A stretch of DNA of 64,000 bases. Origin: Gliomastix tumulicola (Eukaryota > Ascomycota > Sordariomycetes > Hypocreales > Bionectriaceae). The stretch lies in NCBI GenBank assembly GCA_001599755.1, contig BCHX01000011.1, positions 430,500 to 494,499 on the forward strand, given 5' to 3'. Below, piece after piece: positions 26,025 to 35,900 of this stretch. The number at the start of each line of letters is the position of its first letter. The stretch's first letter is position 1. The notes beneath the pieces were generated by a model. The model searched no databases. It saw nothing but the letters and a program-made list of their open reading frames with translations, and was not told where the DNA came from. A program made the position numbers and the translations under genes.

Positions 26025-26173
26025 TGTCACGGCTTGGTCACCCGTAGCCCTATAAGCGTTATAGGCACACCCTTAATTACTTAGACATTAATTAAGGCCT
26101 AATCTTTTACCTAGGTGGCGTAGTGGGATGTGCCTCCACTACTACATAAACCCTAGACTAGCTGGATTCATAA
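26025..26173 (+). repeat. ~150-bp LTR-like repeat, copy 1
   Basis: Starts TGTCACGGCTTGGTCACC and contains TAGCGTTATAGGCACACCC-like and GTGGCGTAGTGGGATGTGCC blocks shared with 54090-54241 in the same orientation. The TGT start and approximate ACA-type end of the better copy suggest a solo LTR or small non-autonomous element. It is a small GC island inside the AT block. AATAA flanks both sides, but in this composition that proves little. Confidence 0.6.
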
Positions 26174-27739
26174 TAAATAATAGCTTAAGATTAATATATA
26201 ATTTATTTATAAATATTTTTTTAGGAAAAGTAGTTTTATATTAATAAGTAAAATAAGTGGAAATTATCTCTTAGCTAATAATAATATAAAATTACCTTCT
26301 AGCTAGTAGTAATATAAGTTATTTTTTAGTTAGTAATAATATAATCTTTAATATGACTAGTAGGTTTATAGAAAAAGCTATAAATATTTATAAAAGTGGT
26401 TTTAATTATATTAGTAAAGAGAAAGATATATTATTAAGTAGTTAAATAGTTTTAATTAATTTACTACTTTAATTAATAAAGCAGCTTCATGTGGTAATTT
26501 AAAGTACTTTATAGGGAAGAGAGAAAAGGTAAAGATATCTATAGTATTATAACTATATAATTATAAATACTTTTAAATATTAAAGCTATTAATAATACTA
26601 CTAATAAAATTATTTATAAAGAAGGTAATAAAAATAACTTTAATTATTTATATAACTTAATTAATATTATTTTAACTATATAGCTGTTTTTATTATAAAC
26701 CTTATGTATTTAAGCTTTAAAAAGTTTTAATTAAATATAAATAGTAAATTAAAATAAATTAATTTACTTTAATTAACTTAAATTAACTTAAATTACTTTA
26801 AAAAGCTTTAAATTAAGTATCTTATATATATTTTATAGTAAATAAATTAACCCTTTAAAGCTATTATATAATTACTATATAATATAAAGTACTTTATATT
26901 TATTTATATTAATATTTAGCTTAAGCTTAAATAAATTCTAAAGTTTTAAAATATAGACTATTATAGTGTAAATAGTATTATTCTATAGTATAAGTGGTAC
27001 CTCTTCTTCTATAAGTTTATTAATATTATATTCACTTTTAATATAACTTATAAATATATTTATAAAGTAATATTAATTTTTTATTATAAGTATTTTATTA
27101 AAATTAATTTTAACTTTAATACTAATATTATTATATTTTATATATAGTTACTATTAAACTTGTAGTTATATTTATAAAAGTATATTTTTAAGTACTTTTT
27201 TCTAATTAATATAAAATTAAATTAGTAATACTTTTAAACCCTAAATTATTTTCTTTTATTAAGTTATTATAATAGCTATAAATAAATAAATTTCTTCTTT
27301 AAGTTAATAAAATTAAAACTTAAAATAATAATAATCTTTAATAATCTTTTAATTAATTATATTAATAATTTAGAATAAGAATATTTTAATGTAATTAGTT
27401 TTATATATATTATTAAAGCTAATTACTTTTACATAAACCTTTTACATCTTTTTATACTAAAGCTCTTTTATAATAATAAATTAAGCTCTTTACTATATTA
27501 AACTTTAACTTAAGCTTAAATTAATATAAAAGTATTTATACAAGTATATTTAATATTTTAAAGTCTATAAAATCAACTAAAGCATTAAGGGCTTTAACTA
27601 TAAGTAAAAATTATATTAATTAGTATTTATTTGTTATTAATTTTATAAGAGTTAATAAAATATTAAGTTATTAAAGTTATACTATATATTTATTTGTAGT
27701 TCTAAATCTATTAATTAAGCTATTTAAGGGTTTTAAATA

Positions 27740-27922
27740 AAGGTAAAGGAGGTAATAGCCCTTAATTAAAGCAGCTCTAATTAAGACTAAGCTTATAGGG
27801 GCTAGGCAGTCTAATTAGTTAAAATTAAAGATATAGTAATATAATAACTACCTCCTCTGCTAGCCCTTTATATGTGCCACTAATATATAAATAGAAGTTT
27901 ATAATATATAATTAAATTAACT
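27740..27922 (+). mobile_element. Subfamily A element, left-truncated
   Basis: Only the right part is recognisable: AGGGGCTAGGCAGTCTAATTAG, then CTCTGCTAGCCCTTTATATGTG, then a RIP-altered right TIR ending AATTAAATTAACTT. The left TIR was not found. It lies just before the base-composition boundary. Confidence 0.65.
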
Positions 27923-28511
27923 TATAAAAAAACCTAAGGCTTTAAAAATAGTAAAAATCTTATTATTAATTATTAAAGTTATAATTTTTAATAAAGTAGT
28001 AGTTATAGTAAAAGTAGAATATTTAATAAATAAATTATTACTATAAGTAAATAGAATAATATTATTTTTATTAAATAGAAGATAGTTAAAATAAATATTA
28101 TAGTTAAATATAGTAAAAAGCAGTAATTAAAAAGATAAAGTAATAAATATAAATAGTAAAAAGATATTATAAAGCTAAAAAGCGAAATAATAAGAACAGT
28201 TTTTTATATTCTCAGAACACTGGGATATCTTAACTGAGCGGGTATGCGTATAGTAGAGGATTCTCTTAACTTAGGTGCTTGTTGGCAAAAGGTGCTTCTA
28301 AGCAAGGTGCTTTATTAATAGCTGGTGAGCTATCCAATCTAACTAGGTAATGGCTGTGATATATATATATATATACTAGGTGATCTTTACGCATTCAGCG
28401 TGTGTTCGAGAAGTATTTATGAACCACAGCTGAACATGTTCAGCGTGTGTTCATGACTGCGTCCTGAACACCTCTAGGGTAAGTGGGTGCTTCCGGGACG
28501 GAACATCCCCG

Positions 28512-29393
28512 GTGGCGTCAGGCTGGGCTATCCGGCCGGCTGATGCTGCTACACGCGATAGCCTCCTCCAGCAGAAGGACGAGTGGTCGCGCGACCTGGG
28601 CGCGACGGCGGTGGAGACGAGCGAGAAGTGGTACAAGTATGTGGTACATGACTGCCCCCGCCGACTGAGACCTGCAGGACAACGAAGTCGACTACGCACT
28701 GGCTGCGAAAGACGAGATCAAACATCAGACGGGCCTCGCACCTATCCGCATCACGACGTCCCGATACGACTCCCACGACCTCCCTACGAAGACACTGATG
28801 TGACTTTCACGAGCCCGACCAGGCGCTTCTGGACCCTGTTCGGGACCAGTTCGCCCGCGAAACCCATCAATAAGCCCCAGCCACCGAAGCAGTGTATCAC
28901 CTGCTGGGACTACCACACCCGGCGCGACTGCCGACGACGACCGGTCTGCGAGAGCTGCGGCAAGACAGGCCACGAGCTGGAGGCCTGCCATGCACCGATA
29001 CAATGTGTCAACTGCTTAGGGCCGCACAAGGTCACGGAGACGACCGAATGCCCCAAAGAGGGTGCGCAAGACGCTGCACTACCTGACGAAGGAGCAGCGG
29101 GGTACGATCCGTCAGATCGGCCGTGCGCTCTTACAACAGAAGAACCCGAACCTGGCGCGGAAACCAGCCATCAACAGGAACAACACGGCGGGGCGGAGGC
29201 CCAGCCCCCNCCCGGACCGGACACCAGCAACGACCAGGCCGCCCCGACCAGCAGCCCTGCAGCCGAGACTGCGGCGCCGAATTCCTCGTGCATCGTGGTG
29301 GCCACAACGCCGGAGCCGGAGCCCGACAGGCTCGACAGACCAATGTCACCTCTGAAGAGGCGCCGACACAACGAACCGGAATCTGATCTATAA
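28512..29393 (+). pseudogene. Tad1-like LINE ORF1 (zinc-knuckle protein), frameshifted
   Basis: The frame encodes a C-terminal cluster of gag-type zinc knuckles around residues 127-180 (C-I-T-C, C-E-S-C-G-K-T-G-H and C-V-N-C-L-G-P-H motifs), typical of ORF1 of fungal Tad1-clade LINEs, a nucleic-acid binding protein of the retrotransposition particle. The N-terminal part (GWAIRPADAATRDSLL) is also typical of the family. Between about 28665 and 28790 the conserved continuation (DLQDNEVDYALAAKDEIKHQ) lies in another forward frame, so at least two frameshifts break the gene. One N is present at 29210. GC content is high, with no sign of strong RIP. Confidence 0.78.
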
Positions 29394-29403
29394 CAGGACG
29401 GCC

Positions 29404-30300
29404 ATGGACAACCCGGAAGAGGAGAAAGAGCCTGCGTATCTTCCAGGCCAACGTCGCCAAGACCGGACCGGCGCACGACTGCGCCCTCGCTCTGGCCGAC
29501 GCCGAACAGTACCGTGGACGGCGATCCGAGACGAGCGGTGCCTAACTAAAACACACCCTTCCTACGTCGCCTTTTCCTCCGTCAGCCACTGGGCCGTTAG
29601 ACGGCGGCCCGAACTACTAACGAACCAATTCCAGCCAGCGGTGTCACGGGATCTCCTGCGGCTGACCGTGAACGACGTGACCATCGTGAACGTCTACCGA
29701 CGACCCTCCTGCGACGCAGCCCTTGAAGCCCTCCTCCGCTGGCCTGTCCCACCCCGATGCCTAGTAGCGGGCGACTTCAACGCCAAGCACCCTACATGGC
29801 AGACAGGTCGCCTCGAGGGGCGAGGCGAGGCCATTGCCGCCTGGGTGGCCGAGAATAGGATGGCGCTGCTCAACCAGACGGACGTGCCGACGAACCCGCA
29901 CGGGAACACGATCGACCTCGCTTTCACAAATGTCGACCTAGCCAAAGCCACAATCGAGGACCACCTGGCCACTGGCTCTGACCACTTCATGCTGAGCATC
30001 TGCCTTCCTGGGATGCGGCGCGCGCCGGCACGGCCGAGCCGGGTGCGCCTCACCTCGGACGGAGAGGTGGAGCGATTTCGAGGTGGTCGGAGCGGCTATT
30101 CGGGGGATCACAGCCGATGCCTCTACGCCCGAGGAAATCGACACCCTAGCGGCCGACCTGGTGACTATCCTCCAACAGGCGGCTCAGGCGGCGGGCCACT
30201 CCGCGCATAGGACGCCGACGAGGGGCGCGCCGTGGTGGACGGACGCGTGCGCTATAGCGGCTAGCGAGTACCGGGGCGTTAAGAGGATGTACCCCTAGGC
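29404..30300 (+). pseudogene. Tad1-like LINE ORF2 5' part: apurinic endonuclease domain, broken
   Basis: Residues corresponding to the exonuclease-endonuclease-phosphatase fold are readable: an AGDFNAKHPTWQ motif (about 29767-29800), a TIDLAFTN motif (about 29908) and a GSDH motif (about 29970). These are the metal-binding and catalytic positions of LINE endonucleases that nick target DNA. The first strand of the domain (LRIFQANVAKTG) sits in a different frame at 29428, so the 5' part has a frameshift and probably a deletion near 29510. After 30090 the frame shifts again into APWWTDAC and SEYRGVKRMY, then reaches a stop at 30298. Confidence 0.8.
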
Positions 30301-30309
30301 TTCTGCCGG

Positions 30310-31682
30310 GAGGTGCAGGTGGCCAGGAGAGCCTTCTAGCGCATCGTGCGCAGGGCGAAGAGGCTCTACTGGCGCCAGCTCATCGACGGCTTCTCCGACA
30401 GCAAATCCGTCTTCAAGGCAGCACGGTGGCTCCGGTCACCTGGGCCTTTCCAGCCCCCGCCCTACCAGTATGGATCACGACACCGGTCGCTGCTCTCCAC
30501 CGAGAGAGTGGCATCCCTCCGGTGATGCAGCTACTAGAGGTGGCCCGTCTACGCTTCTCGGCCCGCCTCAAGGGCCTCGATGCGGTGCACCCACTTGCGG
30601 TGCGCACTCGGCCGGCCGAAGCGCCGGTCATTCACGACTGGATCAAGCGTCGATACCAACCATCACCCAGGGTGTTCCGAACCCGCCTTCGGCGGACGGA
30701 CGAGCTGCTGGCAAGCTGCAAGCGGCCGGCCCTCCTTCAAGAAACACACAGCAGGGACAAAGAAGCCGTCCAGTCCGCATCGAAGGAAGAGACCGCCGCA
30801 GGCTTCCAGCGCTGGCTTCCAGACCTGCCTCCTAACACTCTGGTCGTCTACTCGAACGGCTCAAGGTCAGAAGAAGGCGCAGCTGGGTACGGCTTCGCCG
30901 TGCACCAGGACGGCGAGTCAGTTGACCGGGGCTGTGGCCGGCTCGGCCCGGCCGAAGTGTTCGACGCCGAAGCGACGGGCGCGCTCCGGGACCTCCAGGC
31001 GGCCCTCCGGGTACCTCGCAGCCCCCACCTGCAGATCGTGGTCTGCCTCGACAATATTGCAGCAGCTTCCTGTCTCCGTGGGAAACCCTTAGACTCTTCC
31101 CAGGACGTCTTTATCGAGTTCCAGGCCCACGCCGAGGCACACGGCGCCACAAGCGTCCGCTGGGTGCCCGGCCACGCCAGTATCCCAGGAAACGAAGAAG
31201 CCGACGGGCTGGCAAAGGCGGGCTGTCTCCAGCCAGCGCCAGCCGACGCCCTACCGACACTGGCATACCTGCCCAGAGCTGCGAGACAGCGGCCGAAAGA
31301 CGCTTTTGCCGCATGGTGGAGGGAGTCGGCCCCCGATCAGTACAAACCTCTCGGGCTGCCGGCCACGACGCGCTGCCCGCCGGAGCTCGCACTCCCGCGG
31401 CGTACGCTGCATCACCTCCTAGTGGCCAGGTCGCGACACGGCGACTCCGCTGACTACCACGAACGCTTTGAACATGTCGACGCGAAGATACTGTGCTCAT
31501 GCGGACGACGCAAGGCACCCGATCACATCTACTACTGCCGCAAGGTATCGCCGCGCTGGCGGATCAGATTGGGGTCAACACCTACGGTGGCGGTGCACCG
31601 TGCACTAGGCAAGAACTTCACCGATTTCACCAAGGCAGCCAGAGACAGCGCCTTCTTCGAGAAGGTCTACCGTCGCTACTAG
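30310..31682 (+). pseudogene. Tad1-like LINE ORF2 3' part: RT core deleted, RNase H and zinc finger retained
   Basis: From about 30310 the linker that precedes the reverse transcriptase is readable (RAKRLYWRQLIDGFSD, then KAARWLRSPG). The frame then jumps to the region after RT. No YADD or other RT motif exists, so the catalytic core has been deleted near 30430-30530. The open frame 30426-31682 (418 codons) carries an RNase H domain: YSNGS at about residue 143 where the family has YSDGS, then EATGA, CLDN and GNEEAD. It ends with a C-terminal CSC-x8-H-x3-C zinc finger. The D-to-N change in the first catalytic position suggests even RNase H is inactive. Confidence 0.82.
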
Positions 31683-32131
31683 GCACACATGTGACATACG
31701 CACCCATGCGCAACTGCGCAACCACCTTACCATTTCCTTACTCTTCTTCCTCGCCTTGCAGTCCCACTTCTGTTCCCCCTTTCTTCTCACTGTAGTCTCT
31801 CCTTCGTACCAAGCCAGAGCAGCACCGAGGAGCACGAGCCGCCTCCGCGACCGATTAAAAAGAGGTCCCACTAGGACTTACAACCACAGCAGACTCCGCG
31901 CTGCACCTGGATGACCCGCTGACGGGCGGCAGGTTTCGATGATGGGCGCCTTTGAGTCGACGATATGCCGGATGGTGTGTATGGTCACCACTTTGTAGAG
32001 TTAGGCCCCTAGTCGACTCGTGGAGTAGTACTATAAACAGTAGCTCAGCAAGTCCCATGCCCCTACAGGGGGCCTGAGCAGCTTGATGCTGCTGGACGAA
32101 AAATATATAAACAAACAAACAAACAAACAAA
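31683..32131 (+). other. LINE 3' untranslated tail ending in (AAAC)n
   Basis: No coding capacity. The stretch ends with a hairpin-forming GCAGCTTGATGCTGCTGG and then a short tail AAATATATAAACAAACAAAC (32100-32131). A simple-repeat tail after a stem-loop is typical of LINE 3' ends used to prime reverse transcription. After the tail a short GTGAACCAC-type repeat (32132-32190) leads into the right inverted repeat. Confidence 0.6.
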
Positions 32132-32428
32132 GAGTGAACCACCAAGTGANCCAGGTCGTGAGCCACAAAGTGAACCACTCGGTGAACCAGGGACGGGCAC
32201 CTAATGTACATATCACAGTCATTACCCAGATAGATTGGATAGCTCACCAGCTATCATTAAAGCACCTCGCTTAGAAGCACCCTTTGCCAATAAGCATACC
32301 GAGCTAGAGCATCCTTTTCTGATGCCAGTTCTCTCAGCCTCGCTGATACTCGCGACTCATTAGCTGTGACTACCACTCCGCTCAGTCAAGACATCTCAGA
32401 ATTCTGAGAACGTAAAACTGTTCGAACC

Positions 32429-32941
32429 CGATTTGCCTATCCTAAACCCCAGCCGGATCACCCCGTTCGTCACATCAAACCGGGGCGTCTTAGCTGGCAT
32501 GTTGCTGGCCGTGTTGCTGATGGCCCAATGCAGTGTGGACGTTATGGGTTGCGATGATTAAAGTCTTAAGTATCAACACCAACTGGCGGCAGGGTTAAGT
32601 GACCGTCCCCTACTGTGCCTTGGACCATGCTCACGTAAAAAGTGTACGCTCGACTTCCCGGCGGGTCAGACCTGAATCTGAACATAGTTGGTGTTGTAAA
32701 TGGTATGAGTGAGTGTATTGCAATCTTGTCCTTGTTCTTGCTACAGTCTCCCAATGTCTAGGCATTGCCCTCCTTAAGTACTGCTTCCTCTGTTGGTCAG
32801 TCAATCTCACTTGGGTGCCCCTATTGACCCTCTGACGTAACTAGCTTCATGCTCCAACAATAACAAACTCGCATCTCACCGAGTTCTACGCAGTAAGCCT
32901 AGGAACGCTGATGTTTTATTCTCAATTTTCTAACTGCATCC
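32429..32941. other. Intergenic, nothing recognised
   Basis: Lies between the right inverted repeat and the stop codon of the giant minus-strand gene, so it should hold that gene's 3' untranslated region and polyadenylation site. No repeat, ORF or RNA gene is evident. Confidence 0.6.
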
Positions 32942-35900
32942 TCAGAAAGATGAGCCAAAGTCGTGTCTGGTCAGCAAGACCCCNCCTAACACCTTGCCCA
33001 NATGTGTCTTCTCTATGCTTTCTCCGTGTCTCCGCATGCTTTCGAGCACCGTCTTTAAGAACTTCACCGGGCTCTTTTGGAAGATCGTAGCCTGATCACG
33101 GCCTGGCTTGTGGCTTCGTGGACTAATAAAGCCACAGCTGCTGACCACTGAGCTCTCCGAGCTCGCCTCGTAGGCCAAGCAGAGGAAGTCACAAGCCATC
33201 ACATATTGCTCAAAATTGGCAAAATACAGCTGTCCCGAAAAGATCATCAGCTCGATTNTTAGACGATCCGGGACTGAGAATTGGCGAGTTTCNGGAACGG
33301 AGTAAAGTGTTAGATCATCCAGGGGCCGAAATGCTTCGTTTTGGCGTGGCGAAAAAAGATGGAGGGACACCGAGCAGGATGTCTCAATGGTTTCCATTAG
33401 GGCATTAGCCTCGAAAGGACTCAGCACAACCATCGTACTGGCTTTGCCGCCAGGCTGGCGATCAGTCAACACCCACTGTACGGTTCGCTGATAGTCGTCC
33501 ATCCACTCGCCATGACTCCCTCCTCGCTTCACCGTCCTGCAAAAGTCTTGGCTGACAAGGAGTCCTGTGGGGGTCGTGTCAAGATCGAAGTCTCCGGCGG
33601 CCGAAGTCTCCTTAAAGACGTGGAATGCTGGAATGAAAGCTCTGCTTTGCTTTGTGCGCCGGATCTTACCCGTTTTGACAAATGACAACACATCAGGGTG
33701 GACACTGTGTGGTTCGGCTTCTGCAGGAGCGGGGCGTTCTAGCTGCCTTTCTTGTTCGATTTCCGGCTCGAGCTCACGCTCCTGTTCTTCTTGTAGCGAG
33801 CCAGAAAGCGCCCGTAAGCCTTCAAACATATTGAGCCTCTGCTGGATTTTGCCTAGGATCTCCGAGTCGCCGCGATTGCCCGTCTCCCCATGCTGTGCAT
33901 TCCCTTCTTGAGGTCGGTATCGGCTCTCGAGCGACAATGCGTCGTGGTCCTGAAATTCCAGTGCGATGTCTGTATGGGTAGAAAGATTCCCGTCAACCGC
34001 CCTAGCTCGACCCCAGATCGCTTTTTGTCTGGCNAATGTTGTCCCTTGTGTGACCCACTGCACCATGGAGCGGCTCAAATCCGCCCATGTGCCCTGGATA
34101 GCCCACAATAAAATGTCTGATGTAGACATGGGAGAAGACTGAGCTGCTTTTTGGCTCGCCAGTCTAACCTTCGTTTCGATCTCCTCGGGCACACAAAAGA
34201 CCACGGACTGGCCAACAGCCAACTTGCGCATGCGCATACACGCTATATTTAGTTAGTCATATTCGCACGGAACGCTGTACATCCAGACAGACTTACCCTG
34301 AACAAGCCGATCTTTAGTGAGGTTTGAGCCAAGCGTCACAGCAGCTCGGTAGGTCTCGGGTAGTTGCAGGTCGATACCCCTTGTGTGCGCTTCATCCAGG
34401 AATACAACGCAGGTGTTGAGCTGTTTGGCGAATGGCGATGTGGTCAGAAGCTCGACACGTCCTCTCTTGTCTATGACGCATATTTCGTCATCCATGCTGC
34501 AGAAGACGGCTCCTTGTATATCTTCACGACTGCTCGACGCGGAAAGCAACCATTCATGAGCGAATGATTCGTTGGTCATATCAAGAACTTGAGCGCCAAC
34601 GTCTAGAACAACTCGTATCTCCGGATCCATCTTGAGGATGAGCTTCAAAAGACTCTGGCTCTTGCAAATGCCTCCAAGCCCGTGATCAGCGAGAGAGACT
34701 ACCGAGTTTTCCGGACGCATCAGATGACCTAAGACTAGAGCATTTGTGTGCCGATGGCGATCGAGCTCAAACTGAGTGACTGACACGGGGAGGGTATGCT
34801 GAGAGTCGTTGGTACCACTGAAACCGGTAAGAGGCTGCGCCTTGGTTCGCCCTATGTCCCAGCCTGAAGCGGAGAGCTTGAAAGGGAATTCTTTCATTTC
34901 CTTATTGAAAACCATGTGGGAGAGGAAATAATCTACCACCCCCTTAGAATGCTTCAAGTGGGGGAAGACCGCTTCTCTGCACTTCTCTTTGTCTTGAAGA
35001 TTGACACCTCTGAGATGTCTGAATGAGACTGGGAGCCCTTCGCTGGTCTTGACCCATTCTTGAAACTCTGCATCGGCTTGATCCGACCTGAGCAGATGTT
35101 CTAGAGACAGCTGCAACTCGTCATCGTTCATGCCGCCGTAGTAATATGAAAGACACGTCAAGCAAATGACTACATCGGGGTGGCTGAATTCGGAACGGGC
35201 GCTTGGGCTGTCTTTGGCACGGAAAGGCACAGCAAGTTTTGTGACGGGTTCGCGCGTGGGGTCCAGTCCATAGTGTACACGCCATCGCTTTTGACGAAAG
35301 ACAAAATCGATCACCCCGCATGCGAAAAGCCCACGAAGTAGGAGCACATTGCTGGCATGGGTTTCCCAGAACAGGCTCTGTTCCACCTCCTGCTTGCTCT
35401 CTCCGTTTACATCAAATTTGCTGATGTATCCCAACAAATGACGTCTCATCTGATGGCTCTCATGAGACAGAGGGAAATCACCGAGTCCATTATCGCAGAT
35501 GTAACCAACTGCCAAGCGGATAACCGTATCCGAAGCCTCTTTGCTGAGAAAGCGGATGATGGGGAAAGATGATCGAACACTATGATCAATTTCGATCTCT
35601 CTCGGGTAGTCCCTCTCCGTTGTCCGCGTGAACCTCAAGATCACGGCCAACACCTCTTGGATCAAGATCCACCGACGAGGGCCATGTTCGATGGCTCGTT
35701 GGAGACCCATGGTATAAATGAGCTCGAACTTCGTGGAAAAGTTCTCGTCACTCTCATCCACGATGTCTCTCGCGTTTGACTCGAGGAACTCATGGACCCT
35801 CCATAGGCGAGCAGCTAGTTCACCTTCTCCAGCAATGGCCTTTTGGATTGTCATAAGTTGCAATGACAGGATATGCTCTGGTTGAGCCAGTATGACGCCT

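Larger units (their letters stand above)
1..28190. other. RIP-like AT-rich repeat block without genes
   Basis: The stretch is dominated by A and T. C appears mostly in CTA/CTT and G mostly in TAG/AAG contexts, so CpA, TpG and CpG are nearly absent outside a few short islands. That is the signature expected from repeat-induced point mutation (CpA to TpA on both strands) in Pezizomycotina. No ATG-initiated ORF above 60 codons occurs before about 28450, and stops are dense in all frames. The GC-richer islands coincide with short terminal-inverted-repeat elements (9345-9858, 20372-20931, 23311-23769). Most of the rest is decayed transposon sequence. Some parts (1100-4100, 18300-20350, 21000-23300, 23800-25500, 26200-27700) show no recognisable structure to me. 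Confidence 0.9.
28194..32428. mobile_element. Element with ~200-bp inverted terminal repeats enclosing a LINE relic
   Basis: The left end (28194-28385) and right end (32206-32428) are inverted copies. AGAACAGTTTT and TTCTCAGAA open the left side, and the complement (TTCTGAGAACGTAAAACTGTTC) closes the right. Inward both continue through AACTGAGCGG-, TTGGCAAAAGGTGCTTCTAAGC- and TAGCTGGTGAGCTATCCAATCT-type blocks. The left arm shows extra C-to-T and G-to-A changes, consistent with RIP reaching it from the neighbouring AT block. No target duplication was identified. The Tad1-like LINE lies between the arms. Either the LINE inserted into a long-TIR element, or an inverted duplication trapped it. 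Confidence 0.7.

Noticed and set aside
1..28190. Mitochondrial origin of the AT-rich block
   Set aside because: No mitochondrial genes or tRNAs appear, stops occur in all frames, and the base bias follows the RIP pattern with nested nuclear transposons.
1..28190. Centromere
   Set aside because: Fungal centromeres can be AT-rich and RIP-converted, but nothing in the sequence alone separates that from ordinary heterochromatin; CENP-A data would be needed.
28451..31871. Minus-strand ORFs opposite the LINE (for example 31111-31518)
   Set aside because: Antisense shadows; the plus strand carries zinc-knuckle, endonuclease and RNase H motifs.
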